Source of the DNA: Pseudomonas japonica
Lineage (GTDB): Bacteria > Pseudomonadota > Gammaproteobacteria > Pseudomonadales > Pseudomonadaceae
Length of the DNA: 64,000 nt
Assembly: GCF_013522925.1 (NCBI RefSeq)
Contig: NZ_JAAMQU010000003.1
Location: 372,001-436,000 of the forward strand
Direction: 5' to 3'
Both the position numbers and the translations under genes were made by a program. Under the pieces are notes generated by a model that saw nothing but the letters and a program-made list of their open reading frames with translations, was not told the origin of the DNA and did not search any database. Below are positions 8,693 through 16,391 of the stretch, piece by piece. Each line of letters opens with the position of its first letter. Position 1 is the first letter of the stretch.

Positions 8693-9406
8693 ATGACCGA
8701 AGCACAACGCCTGTCTCGCCGCCTGATAGAACTGGTCGGCTGCTCCCGTCGCGAGGCGGAGATGTACATCGAGGGGGGCTGGGTCACCGTGGATGGCGAG
8801 GTGGTGGACGCACCCCAGGCCCAGGTACAGCCCACGCAGCAAGTGGTGTTATTGCCGGGCGCCAAGGCCGAGCCGCCGGAACCGGTCACGCTCCTGCTGA
8901 ATCAGGGCCCTGGCCTGGATGAGGACAGTGCCTTGGCGTCCATCACGCCAGACAGCCAGGCGCCAGCGTTCGACACGGGCAAGCGGGTGCTCAAAAGCCA
9001 CTTTCACCGCCTGCAATGCCTGGCGCCACTTCAAGCTGGCGCCACCGGCCTGCAGGTGTTCACCCAGGACTGGCGCATTGCGCGCAAGCTTACCGCCGAG
9101 TTCGGCAAGCTAGAGCAGGAATACGTTGTGGAAGTGCAGGGCACCCTGCGCGAAGGCGGCCTTGAGCGGCTCAAGCGCGGCGCGATGCATAAGGGGCAGG
9201 CATTACCTGCCGCCAAAGCCAGCTGGCAGAACGAAACCCACTTGCGGATTGCCATCAAGGCGCCGACGCCCGGGTTGATCGCCTTGTTGTGCACGGCGGT
9301 CGGCCTCACGCCGGTGACGATGCGCCGGTTGCGCCTGGGCGGCGTGCCAATGGGCAAGCTGCCGGTGGGGCAATGGCGCTACCTCACAGGGCAAGAACGG
9401 TTCTGA
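8693..9406 (+). CDS. S4-domain pseudouridine synthase family protein lacking the catalytic Asp
   Basis: 237 residues. An N-terminal S4 RNA-binding domain (RLSRRLIELVGCSRREAEMYI through WVTVDGEVV) is followed by an RsuA/RluF-like fold. In active enzymes the loop reads RLDxxTxGL; here the aligned segment is PLQAGATGL (residues 112-120), so Gln114 occupies the catalytic Asp position and the Thr is also shifted. The length fits the family (230-290). It may be an RNA-binding, non-catalytic paralogue. The start at 8693 is taken because it begins at the S4 domain; the longer in-frame ORF overlaps the ABC gene. Confidence 0.7.
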   Translation: MTEAQRLSRRLIELVGCSRREAEMYIEGGWVTVDGEVVDAPQAQVQPTQQVVLLPGAKAEPPEPVTLLLNQGPGLDEDSALASITPDSQAPAFDTGKRVLKSHFHRLQCLAPLQAGATGLQVFTQDWRIARKLTAEFGKLEQEYVVEVQGTLREGGLERLKRGAMHKGQALPAAKASWQNETHLRIAIKAPTPGLIALLCTAVGLTPVTMRRLRLGGVPMGKLPVGQWRYLTGQERF

Positions 9407-9420
9407 ATGCAACTGTACAA

Positions 9421-9439
9421 AGCGCCTCCGGCAGGCGCT
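9421..9439. promoter_or_regulatory. Inverted repeat upstream of the kfrA-like gene (candidate operator or weak terminator)
   Basis: AGCGCCT-ccggc-AGGCGCT: 7-bp perfect arms with a 5-nt centre, located 15 bp after the pseudouridine-synthase-like stop and 31 bp before the ATG at 9470. Known plasmid KfrA proteins bind an inverted repeat overlapping their own promoter, so autoregulation is plausible. There is no T-run, which argues against a Rho-independent terminator. Confidence 0.35.
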
Positions 9440-9469
9440 GGTCACAATACATACACCTCAGGGGCAGGC

Positions 9470-10474
9470 ATGGCACGCGGCGGTATCAACAAGGCGGTAG
9501 TGGAGAAGGCGCGCAACGCGCTGATTGCCCAAGGGCGCAATCCCAGTATCGACGCCATCCGGATCGAACTGGGCAACACAGGTTCCAAAAGCACCATCCA
9601 TCGCTACCTCAAGGAACTCGAGCAGGCCGAAGGCACGCTTGCCGAGGGTATGCTTTCCATCAGCGAGGAATTGACGGCACTGGTGACTACCCTTGCCCAG
9701 CGGCTGCACGACGAAGCCCAGGGCCGCATCGATGTGGCCCAGGAAGGTTTTGACGAGCACCGGGCGCGGTTGCAGGCGCAGCTGAACGAAACCGCCAGCC
9801 GGGCGGACGCGCTGCAGCAGTCGCTCGCTGGTACGCAAGAGGCCCTGAGCCAGGCGTTGAAGCGGCATGAGACCCTTCAGGCGACGCACCAGGCCGAGCA
9901 AACGCGGAACGCGCGCCTTGCCCAGGCCAATGAAGACCTCCAGGCTCGGCTCGCTGACAAGCAGGCGCAGGTGCTTTCGATCGAAGAGCAACTTCGCCAG
10001 GCTCGCGATACGATCGAACAGCACCGCGCCCTGAGCGATGAGCAACGCGCACAGGTTCAGCGCCGTCACGAGGCGCAGCTTGAGCAGCTTCAGGCACAGG
10101 TGCAGCAGGCTCAGCACGCTTTGGCGGGACGCCAGGAGGCGCTGACGCAGCTTGAACGGGATAACGAACGCTTGATGTCCGCCCTTGGCCAGAGCGAGCA
10201 GCAGCGGCTGCAGGCTGTGGAGCATAGTGCTCACTTGCAGCGCGAAGTGGCGCGGTTGGCAACGCTCCAGGGCCAGGCCCAGGGCGCCCGCGAGGTATTG
10301 GCCAGCCAGTTGGCCGACACTCGGCAGGCGTTGGAGAACGCCCGCGAAAGTGCAGCGCAGCAGGGCCGCGAGCTGGCAGAGGCGCGGGTGCGTGGGGAGC
10401 TACTGGAGCAGGCGCTATCCGAGGCGAAGGCTGCGCTTCGGCCGCCTGTGATCGACGCGCCCGAGCTCGCCTGA
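9470..10474 (+). CDS. KfrA-like DNA-binding coiled-coil protein
   Basis: 334 residues. The first ~55 residues (GINKAVVEKARNALIAQG then GNTGSKSTIHRYLKELE) match the KfrA N-terminal helix-turn-helix domain. The rest, about residues 60-320, is an almost uninterrupted Gln/Ala/Arg/Glu-rich alpha-helical coiled coil. Plasmid KfrA is an autoregulated DNA-binding filament-forming protein linked to partitioning; chromosomal versions are found in Pseudomonas with unknown roles. The ATG at 9470 follows a CAGGGGCAGG ribosome site; an in-frame ATG at 9407 abutting the previous stop would add 21 residues without domain sense. No parA/parB genes are nearby. Confidence 0.75.
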   Translation: MARGGINKAVVEKARNALIAQGRNPSIDAIRIELGNTGSKSTIHRYLKELEQAEGTLAEGMLSISEELTALVTTLAQRLHDEAQGRIDVAQEGFDEHRARLQAQLNETASRADALQQSLAGTQEALSQALKRHETLQATHQAEQTRNARLAQANEDLQARLADKQAQVLSIEEQLRQARDTIEQHRALSDEQRAQVQRRHEAQLEQLQAQVQQAQHALAGRQEALTQLERDNERLMSALGQSEQQRLQAVEHSAHLQREVARLATLQGQAQGAREVLASQLADTRQALENARESAAQQGRELAEARVRGELLEQALSEAKAALRPPVIDAPELA

Positions 10475-10497
10475 CCCGGGCCCGGTCGCGATAGGGC

Positions 10498-10530
10498 AAA
10501 AAAAAGCCACCGTCCCCAAAGGGCGGTGGC
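10498..10530 (-). terminator. Rho-independent terminator for leftward transcription
   Basis: Read on the minus strand: GCCACCG CCC TTTG GGG A CGGTGGC followed by eight T residues (the A-run at 10498-10505 on plus). The stem has ten base pairs with one bulged A. On the plus strand the hairpin is followed by AAACG, so it works only leftward. No minus-strand coding gene ends here; it therefore implies a non-coding transcript, or it blocks antisense reading into the kfrA-like gene. Confidence 0.75.
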
Positions 10531-10543
10531 AAACGTTATCACC
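10528..10543. repeat. Direct repeat copy 1, overlapping the terminator stem
   Basis: GGCAAACGTTATCACC; 15 of 16 bases match the copy at 10620-10635 (GGCAAACGTTAACACC), 92 bp away. Each contains the palindrome AACGTT. The two copies border the candidate sRNA. Confidence 0.7.
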
Positions 10544-10619
10544 AAAGGACGAAGTGGAGACGCGCCGGGCCGCGCAGACGGCGGGGGATGCCTGTCGCCC
10601 CGGCAGCATCAGTCTTCAG

Positions 10620-10635
10620 GGCAAACGTTAACACC
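10620..10635. repeat. Direct repeat copy 2, near the 5' side of the candidate leftward RNA
   Basis: GGCAAACGTTAACACC; pairs with the copy at 10528-10543. It could be a regulator site or part of the RNA; its presence both at the 3' end and near the presumed 5' end of the candidate transcript is what is unusual. Confidence 0.7.
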
Positions 10636-10740
10636 GTTCGAAAGGTTTGATGAATCAGGGCTGTTGATAGCAATCATCGCTCAAATCCATGAATGGAAAG
10701 CGCATTAAGCAGCGCAGCGCCGCCGGCTAAATCGTTACAT

Positions 10741-10769
10741 TTGGTTCGAATTCGGAACAATCCGATACT
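10741..10769 (+). promoter_or_regulatory. Sigma-70-like promoter
   Basis: TTGGTT (10741-10746), a 17-bp spacer and GATACT (10764-10769). The spacer includes the imperfect palindrome TTCGAATTCGGAA, which could be an operator. Transcription would start near 10776, just before a hairpin at 10790-10822 and some 270 bp before the response regulator gene. Confidence 0.45.
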
Positions 10770-10789
10770 CTGCGTTACCCCCAGCCCCT

Positions 10790-10822
10790 AAAGTGCCCGG
10801 CCAGTTCAATGGCGGGCTTTTC
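10790..10822 (+). terminator. Hairpin with short T-run, possible attenuator
   Basis: AAAG-t-GCCCG-g-CC agttcaat GG-CGGGC-CTTT followed by TTC: a G+C-rich stem with two single-base bulges ending in a short T stretch. It begins about 15 nt after the predicted start of the promoter at 10741-10769, so it could terminate a very short transcript or attenuate the downstream two-component genes. The T-run is short, so it may be inefficient. Confidence 0.35.
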
Positions 10823-11045
10823 GGCGGCAGCATCTTCCTGGGTTTCCCATGCCGGGTCTTCGGGCTAAGCTCTGAAAACGGGAGATTTCCCGAGCCAAGC
10901 CTTCCGGCGAACTCCCCCAAGGAGCGTGCCTGGCGCGCCATGAACCGAAAGTTTCGAGGCTTGGCAATATGAAAACAGTAGTGCATGTACACGGCTCCCT
11001 TTTCCGGTTGAATACCGCAGCCGTCCTCTCAGGCGGGGTCGTCTC

Positions 11046-11741
11046 GTGATGAAGGCAAATTCCGTTCGCACCCGCCTGATGCTGCTCGACGACCATGAGT
11101 TCATCCTCCATGGCATCTCCCAGATCCTTGCCCGCCACCCTGATGTAGAAGTCATCAGCACGCACACCGAGAGCCGCACCCTGCTGGAAGCCCTGCGCAT
11201 CATGCCGGTGGACATGGTGGTGATGGATTACGCCCTCAGCCCTGGTGAAGTCGACGGCCTTAACCTCATCAAGGCCATCAGAACCCGCCATCCCCGAACC
11301 CGCGTGATCGTGATTTCGTCACTGCATACGCCGTCTACCGTTGCGCTCACGCTTCGCTGCGGCGCGGCCGGTTTCGTGGGCAAGGAATTGGGTGCAGAGG
11401 AATTGCTCAAAGCCATTCGCGTGGTCTCGAACGGGCGGGTGTATCTGCACCCGGACATGGAGGACGCCCTCCAGCGCAACAACGTCGCGGTGCATCCACT
11501 GGGGCCTACCGAAGAGGTAGACGAGCCCGTGGCCGCGCTGGTCAATACCACCACCTTGACCCTGCGCGAGCGCGAAGTGCTGCGCTGCTGCCTGGATGGC
11601 TTATCCGTCACCGACATCAGTAGCAAATTCTCTCGAAGCATCAAGACCATCAGTGCGCAGAAACAGTCGGCCTACCGCAAGCTGGGCCTTCGCACCGACC
11701 ACGAGCTGTTCAAGCTCCGTGCGCTTCTTGAACGTCGGTAA
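11046..11741 (+). CDS. LuxR-type response regulator (BvgA/EvgA class)
   Basis: 230-231 residues. The receiver domain spans about residues 1-125 with acidic LLDDHE at the N-terminus and the phospho-acceptor Asp in DMVVMDYAL near residue 60. The C-terminal LuxR helix-turn-helix is LTLREREVLRCCLDGLS, extending through KTISAQKQSAYRKLGL. A GTG at 11046 is immediately followed by ATG at 11049; either may be used. The gene overlaps the downstream hybrid kinase start by about 20 nt, so the two form a phosphorelay pair. The target genes are unknown. Confidence 0.85.
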   Translation: MMKANSVRTRLMLLDDHEFILHGISQILARHPDVEVISTHTESRTLLEALRIMPVDMVVMDYALSPGEVDGLNLIKAIRTRHPRTRVIVISSLHTPSTVALTLRCGAAGFVGKELGAEELLKAIRVVSNGRVYLHPDMEDALQRNNVAVHPLGPTEEVDEPVAALVNTTTLTLREREVLRCCLDGLSVTDISSKFSRSIKTISAQKQSAYRKLGLRTDHELFKLRALLERR

Positions 11742-14082
11742 CGCCAGCCGGCGCAGCCTGATCGCCGCCGTGTGCGGCCTTTGGGTTGGCGTGGCCACAG
11801 GGCAAACGTTCACAGCCCAGGAGCAGGCATGGATACGCGAGCACCCTGTGGTGCGCTATGCCATCGACCCCTATTGGCCGATGGAATACTACGGCGGCCG
11901 TGGCGAGCATCAGGGGCTCACCCGGGAATATATCGACCATATCGAGCAGGCCACCGGCCTTGCCTTCGAACTCGTGCCCAGCAGTGACTTCCAGCACAGC
12001 CTGGCCATGATCGAGCAGGGCGAGCTCGATGCCGTCTCGGCGGTGTCGGTGCGGTTGCTCGATGACGAAGTCCGTCATCGGCTGTTGTTCAGCGATCCCT
12101 ATTTCGTGGGGGCGTCAGTAATCATGACCAAGGCGGCCAGCCCGATCGCCTATAGCCCGGCCAAGCTGGAGGGCCAATTGGTCGCCGTGAAAGGGGGCGG
12201 GGGCTACGAGCGCTACCTGAGCCGTAATTACCCGGGTATTCACTTGCTGTTATTGAACGACCCGGAAGCCGCCCTGGCGGCCGTGGATGAAGGGCACGCT
12301 GACGCCGTCATCGGCCTGGACCAAGTGCTGCGCCCTCTGGTACGGCGCAAATATTTCGACCAGCTGCACCTTTCCGGCATCATTTCTGACATGCCGGCCG
12401 TGATCGCCATGGGTATTGCACCCACCGAGCCGTTGCTTAAAAGCATCATCGACAAGGTGCTCGGGGAGCTCACATCTCGGGAAACCGACCTGATGGAAGC
12501 CCGTTGGATAGCCAGTACCGACTTTGGTGCCCCGTCCTGGGGATCGCTGTTGCGTTATTACCGCTGGGAGCTGGCCGGTACCGCCGTTTGTGTGCTGCTG
12601 CTGGCCGCGTTCGCCCGCCATGCACTGATGGCCCGGCGGGCCGCGCTACAAAGTGAGGGGGTGAAGACGGCATTTCTGGCCATGATGAGCCATGAAATTC
12701 GCACGCCAATGAATGCCATCGTTTCCTCACTCGAGCTGTTGCGACGCACGCCTATGCAGCCTCGGCAGGAGCAACTCACCAGCCTGGCCAGCAATTCGGC
12801 GGGGAACTTGCTGGAGCTGCTGGACAATGTACTGGACCTGTCGCGGCTGGAGGCGCAACAAGTGCAGCTGGAATTGCAACCCACCCGCCTGTGGGAGCTG
12901 GCCAGCGCTGTGGCGGATATCCACCGGTTAGCCGCCGACGCCAAGGGCATCGCCTTGCGGCTGCACACCCGAGGCCCGGCGCACGCAGTGGTGGAAATTG
13001 ACGCCATGCGCCTGCGGCAGATCCTCGGCAACCTGTTGTCGAACGCGGTCAAGTTTACCGAGCAGGGCCAAGTAGACCTGCGCGTTACGCTGCAAGAGCA
13101 AGAGCAGGCCCACCTTTTGGTGGAGGTAGCCGACACTGGTATCGGTATCCCGGCCGACCGGCAAGCCAGGCTGTTCCAGCCGTTCGTTCAGGCCGACAAC
13201 TCCACCAATCGCCGCTACGGCGGCAGCGGCCTGGGCCTTGCCATCTGCCGCGACCTCGCGCAGCTGATGAAAGGCGATATCGGCCTGCGCAGCGCGCCGG
13301 GGCAGGGCACCACAGTATGGGTACGGTTACCGGTGCGGGTACTGGCCATGGCTGCGGCCGCCGATCCGGTGCCACCCAACTCGAACCTGGAAACCTCGCG
13401 ACGGCCGGAAGGACCGCGGCTGCTGGTGGTGGAAGACCATCCGGTGAACCAGCAAGCCATCGCTTTGCAGCTGCAGACCCTGGGGTATCGCCACGAAATA
13501 GCCGCCGACGGGCCCGCGGCCTTGGCCCGGCTGGCTGCTGGCGGCATCGACGGCGTGCTGCTCGATTGCAACCTGCCTGGCATGGATGGCTACGAAGTGG
13601 CTTCCCGGATCCGGGCCTGGGAGCGCGAAACCAGACGCGCACAGCGCTTGCCCGTACTGGCGATTTCTGCGGCCAATGACGATACACACCGCGAGCGAGT
13701 GTTCGCTCACGACATGGACGGCAGCCTGAGCAAACCCCTGCGCCTGGCGGAACTGGAAGATTTGCTCGCGCTGTGGGTACCGCCAGCCTCGGCTGAACCC
13801 GCCGATAGCCCGCAGGATATGCTCCGGGCGTTATTCATCAGCGCTACGCAAGCCGACCTGCTGGACATCGAGGCGGCAACGCGCGCAGGGGATCTGCAAG
13901 AGGTCGCCCACCGCGCCCACCGCATACTCGGTGCAGCATTGATGGTGGGCGCGACGGAAGTGGCTGCACTGGCCGGGGCCCTGGAGGAGCAGTTGACCCG
14001 CGCCCCCGATCAACCCCTCCAAGCCCCTGTGCTTGACGGCCTGCGGCAAGCCTTGAGCACATTCGCCGCAGCCAGGGTTTAG
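11719..14082 (+). CDS. BvgS/EvgS-like hybrid sensor histidine kinase
   Basis: About 787 residues from a GTG at 11719. Layout: signal-like N-terminus (MRFLNVGNASRRSLIAAVC on initiation), one periplasmic SBP_bac_3 domain (about 25-270, starting WIREHPVVRYAIDPYWPMEY), a transmembrane helix (TAVCVLLLAAFARHALM), HisKA with MMSHEIRTPMNA, HATPase with NLLSNAVKFTEQG and GGSGLGLAICRDL, a receiver with LLVVEDHPVNQQAI and phospho-Asp in LLDCNLPGMDGYEV, and a C-terminal HPt domain with AHRILGAA carrying the His. A full phosphorelay therefore ends on HPt and passes to the upstream response regulator. The start is uncertain: no good ribosome site, and TTG at 11728 is an alternative. The ligand is probably a small polar molecule. 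Confidence 0.85.
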   Translation: MRFLNVGNASRRSLIAAVCGLWVGVATGQTFTAQEQAWIREHPVVRYAIDPYWPMEYYGGRGEHQGLTREYIDHIEQATGLAFELVPSSDFQHSLAMIEQGELDAVSAVSVRLLDDEVRHRLLFSDPYFVGASVIMTKAASPIAYSPAKLEGQLVAVKGGGGYERYLSRNYPGIHLLLLNDPEAALAAVDEGHADAVIGLDQVLRPLVRRKYFDQLHLSGIISDMPAVIAMGIAPTEPLLKSIIDKVLGELTSRETDLMEARWIASTDFGAPSWGSLLRYYRWELAGTAVCVLLLAAFARHALMARRAALQSEGVKTAFLAMMSHEIRTPMNAIVSSLELLRRTPMQPRQEQLTSLASNSAGNLLELLDNVLDLSRLEAQQVQLELQPTRLWELASAVADIHRLAADAKGIALRLHTRGPAHAVVEIDAMRLRQILGNLLSNAVKFTEQGQVDLRVTLQEQEQAHLLVEVADTGIGIPADRQARLFQPFVQADNSTNRRYGGSGLGLAICRDLAQLMKGDIGLRSAPGQGTTVWVRLPVRVLAMAAAADPVPPNSNLETSRRPEGPRLLVVEDHPVNQQAIALQLQTLGYRHEIAADGPAALARLAAGGIDGVLLDCNLPGMDGYEVASRIRAWERETRRAQRLPVLAISAANDDTHRERVFAHDMDGSLSKPLRLAELEDLLALWVPPASAEPADSPQDMLRALFISATQADLLDIEAATRAGDLQEVAHRAHRILGAALMVGATEVAALAGALEEQLTRAPDQPLQAPVLDGLRQALSTFAAARV

Positions 14083-15714
14083 CTACAGCTTGAAGCGCAG
14101 CACGGTAGCGTTGAGGCTTACCGCCAGGCGCGACAAATCGTTGCCCGCTGCGGCGGTTTGCTGCGCGCCGGCGGCCGTCTGGGTCGACAGGTCGCGAATG
14201 CTCACCAGGCTACGGTCCACTTCACGGGCCACTTGCGCTTGCTCTTCGGTAGCCGAGGCGATGTTCAGGTTACGGGCGTTGATTTGTGCGATGGCAGCGG
14301 TGATGTCCGCGAGCGCGGCGCCCGCAGCCTGGGCCACGTCCACGCTCACACGGGCACGGTCGCTGCTTTCGGCCATGGAGTTCACGGCCTTGTCGGTGCC
14401 GGCCTGGATCGCCACAACCATCTCTTCGATCTGCGCGGTGGACTGCTGGGTACGGTGCGCCAGTGCGCGTACTTCGTCCGCAACCACGGCAAACCCACGG
14501 CCAGCTTCGCCTGCTCGCGCCGCCTCAATGGCCGCGTTCAATGCCAACAGGTTGGTTTGCTCCGCCACGCCGCGAATCACCTCCAGCACGCCGCCAATGC
14601 TGCGTACCTGCCCGGCCAATGCATTCAGTTCGCCGGCTGCCCGATCGACAGCGCCTTGCAGGTCATTGATCGAAGCTACCGTTTGCGTCACCTGCTCATG
14701 GCCATGCTCTGCCGCTGTGCTCGATGCCCGGGCGGCTTCGGAGGCCAACACGGCGTTGTTAGCCACCTCGTCCACCGCGGCGGACATCTGGTTCATAGCC
14801 GTGGCCGATTGCGCAATTTCGTCGTTCTGGCGCTGGATACCCCGCAAGGCATCGTCAGTGACCGCGGCCATTTCTTCCGAAGTGGACGCCAGCTGATTGG
14901 ATGAATCCCCCAGTTCGGTCAAGGTGCGGCGCAGGTTCACCTGCATCCGCCCCAGTGCCGCCAGCAAGCGGCCGGGCTCGTCGGTACCGTCTTCAGGCAC
15001 AGCCTGGCTGAAGTCATTCGCGGCGATGCGCTCGGCAACGCCCAGCGCGCGCGTGAGCGGTGCCACCAGGCTGCGGGTGAACAGCATGGCCAGGGCGATG
15101 GTCGCGGCGAGGGCCAGCATGATCACCACAATGGTCACCTCCTTGGCCTGGGTGTAGGTGGCGGTGGCATTGGCGTCTTCACGCTTGACCTTGCCGTCGA
15201 TAAGGTCGTTGAGGGTCTGGATCAGCTCCTGCACCCGGTCTGCGGCCAGGGTCATCTCGCCCGTGCTGGAGGTGAGTACCCGGATAGTGTCCTCTTGCCC
15301 GGCGCGCACCGCCGCAAGGTAGCGATCATGCACACCAAGGTAGGCCTGGGCGGCCTGGCGCAGGCTGGCGTAGGCGGCCTGGCCTTTTTCACTGATCAAC
15401 AACGGCCGCAGCACCTCGAGGTTGCCAGTGAGGTCTGTGCGGGCCTTCTGGATACGCTCCTCGGCGGACGCCGCACTGGCGCTGTCCTTGGCCAGCCGCA
15501 GGCTGCCGTTGTAAAGGCGGATGGAGAGCATGTCGTTGCGCAACTGGTCGATGGTCTGCACGCTAGGCAGCACGTTGAGTTGCAACACGCTTTGCGATGC
15601 GCGGATGGCAGAAACCTGACCCAGCGAGAACAAGCCGAAGCCTGCCACCAGTACGGCGAAAAAGCCGAAGCACACAAGTGAGCGCTGTGCGATGCGCATT
15701 TGACGTAAGAACAT
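14083..15714 (-). CDS. Methyl-accepting chemotaxis protein with four-helix-bundle sensor
   Basis: 543 residues. Short cytoplasmic N-terminus, first transmembrane helix ([19 protein letters not shown]), about 155-residue all-helical periplasmic 4HB_MCP-type domain, second transmembrane helix near residue 190-215 ([19 protein letters not shown]), HAMP, then a methyl-accepting signalling domain with the conserved tip [20 protein letters not shown] and [15 protein letters not shown]. There is no C-terminal CheR-binding pentapeptide (it ends LRFKL). A FliA-type promoter lies upstream. Its stop touches the hybrid kinase stop with no gap, so the two genes are convergent and may read into each other. 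Confidence 0.92.
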   Translation of the reverse strand: MFLRQMRIAQRSLVCFGFFAVLVAGFGLFSLGQVSAIRASQSVLQLNVLPSVQTIDQLRNDMLSIRLYNGSLRLAKDSASAASAEERIQKARTDLTGNLEVLRPLLISEKGQAAYASLRQAAQAYLGVHDRYLAAVRAGQEDTIRVLTSSTGEMTLAADRVQELIQTLNDLIDGKVKREDANATATYTQAKEVTIVVIMLALAATIALAMLFTRSLVAPLTRALGVAERIAANDFSQAVPEDGTDEPGRLLAALGRMQVNLRRTLTELGDSSNQLASTSEEMAAVTDDALRGIQRQNDEIAQSATAMNQMSAAVDEVANNAVLASEAARASSTAAEHGHEQVTQTVASINDLQGAVDRAAGELNALAGQVRSIGGVLEVIRGVAEQTNLLALNAAIEAARAGEAGRGFAVVADEVRALAHRTQQSTAQIEEMVVAIQAGTDKAVNSMAESSDRARVSVDVAQAAGAALADITAAIAQINARNLNIASATEEQAQVAREVDRSLVSIRDLSTQTAAGAQQTAAAGNDLSRLAVSLNATVLRFKL

Positions 15715-15741
15715 GAAACCCCCCGGTGTATAGATGACCTA

Positions 15742-15767
15742 TTATCGGCTGAAACGGTTAATCTTTA
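15742..15767 (-). promoter_or_regulatory. Sigma-28 (FliA) promoter of the chemoreceptor gene
   Basis: On the minus strand: TAAA (15764-15767), 14 nt, then a perfect GCCGATAA -10 element (15742-15749), 27 nt upstream of the ATG. The known FliA consensus is TAAA-N15-GCCGATAA, so only the spacer differs by one. This ties the chemoreceptor to the flagellar regulon. Confidence 0.7.
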
Positions 15768-15803
15768 GTATGGCCATGTGCCATTTCCTCGACCAGAGGC
15801 GTT

Positions 15804-16196
15804 TCAAGGGGTAGGAGCGGTCTGAGAGGCGAGGTAGGCGACCAGGTCGCTGAGCTTCTGCTCACTGCCGATCCACCAGAAATTCATTCGCGTACCGGGT
15901 ACTACCGCCTTGGGGTCGTCGATATACGCCTTGAGTTTTTCCTCCGTCCACACAAAGCCCGCGTTGCGCATGGCTTCGGAATACTGATACCCCTCGCTGC
16001 CAGCGGTGTGGCGCCCTACTACGCCCGTAAGCAGCGGGCCGAACGCGTGCTGGGCACCCAGGCCGATGCTATGGCAACCGCTGCAGCGCGCCTGGAAAAC
16101 CGCGCGGCCCGCCTCGGCATCCCCTTCGGCTTGGGCGCCAGTGGCGGCGGTGAGCATGAGCAGGGCGTAGAGGTAATGCGAGGGTGAAAGAGTCAT
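15804..16196 (-). CDS. Periplasmic class I cytochrome c (cytochrome c2-like)
   Basis: 130 residues. An N-terminal signal peptide (MTLSPSHYLYALLMLTAATG, cleaved after AQA) precedes a single haem-c site CSGCH near residue 39. The axial Met is probably in VPGTRMNFWW. The pattern AFGPLLTGVVGR and YSEAMRNAGFVWTEEKL are hallmarks of soluble mono-haem cytochromes c2/c552. It would shuttle electrons in the periplasm. The ATG at 16196 is chosen because it starts the signal peptide. It is transcribed divergently from the LysR gene; partners are unknown. Confidence 0.85.
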   Translation of the reverse strand: MTLSPSHYLYALLMLTAATGAQAEGDAEAGRAVFQARCSGCHSIGLGAQHAFGPLLTGVVGRHTAGSEGYQYSEAMRNAGFVWTEEKLKAYIDDPKAVVPGTRMNFWWIGSEQKLSDLVAYLASQTAPTP

Positions 16197-16391
16197 GACG
16201 GTATCCACTGCTGGGCTGGCCAATAGAAGTGGCAGGCCGGAACGTGCGCATAAATAGAACGGATGCCCATCCAACGCAAGCCCAGGGCTCGCGACCCCTT
16301 GTCGCAGCCGCATGGGGGGCATGCCTGCGCAGGGGCCTTTACCCTTCAGCTCGCCACAGGCAGCATGGCCTTTTCGGTTGGGGGCTGGGCC

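Larger units (their letters stand above)
10498..10640 (-). ncRNA. Candidate small RNA ending at the leftward terminator
   Basis: About 140 nt upstream of the terminator on the minus strand are GC-rich and foldable, including GCCGGGGCGACAGGCATCCC, whose GGGG and CCCC can pair. The segment is bracketed by two copies of GGTG(A/T)TAACGTTTGCC on that strand. No start-to-stop ORF with a ribosome site fits, and no clear promoter was identified, so the 5' end near 10640 is a guess. A known Pseudomonas sRNA family is possible but I cannot assign one from memory. Confidence 0.4.
10475..11045. other. 571-bp intergenic region with regulatory and RNA-like elements, no convincing CDS
   Basis: No ORF here has a plausible start, ribosome site and composition. 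The stretch holds a strong leftward Rho-independent terminator (10498-10530), a 16-bp direct repeat (10528-10543 and 10620-10635), a sigma-70-like promoter (10741-10769) and a rightward hairpin with a short T-run (10790-10822). Between about 10823 and 11045 several short hairpins (for example CGGGA-gatt-TCCCG near 10870) suggest a structured leader for the response regulator gene that starts at 11046/11049. Confidence 0.6.

Noticed and set aside
9421..9439. Intrinsic terminator after the pseudouridine-synthase-like gene
   Set aside because: The AGCGCCT/AGGCGCT hairpin lacks a T-run; better read as an operator candidate.
10498..10640. Assignment of the candidate small RNA to a named family such as RgsA, RsmY/Z or CrcZ
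   Set aside because: Too few GGA motifs for Rsm RNAs, no CA-motif array for CrcZ, and I cannot recall a reliable sequence for the others; left unnamed.
10735..10992. 85-codon minus-strand frame in the 10.5-11 kb spacer
   Set aside because: No ribosome site or recognisable features, and it crosses the promoter and hairpin signals.
14074..14090. Terminator between the convergent hybrid kinase and chemoreceptor genes
   Set aside because: The two stop codons touch with no intergenic bases and no hairpin with a T-run is present.
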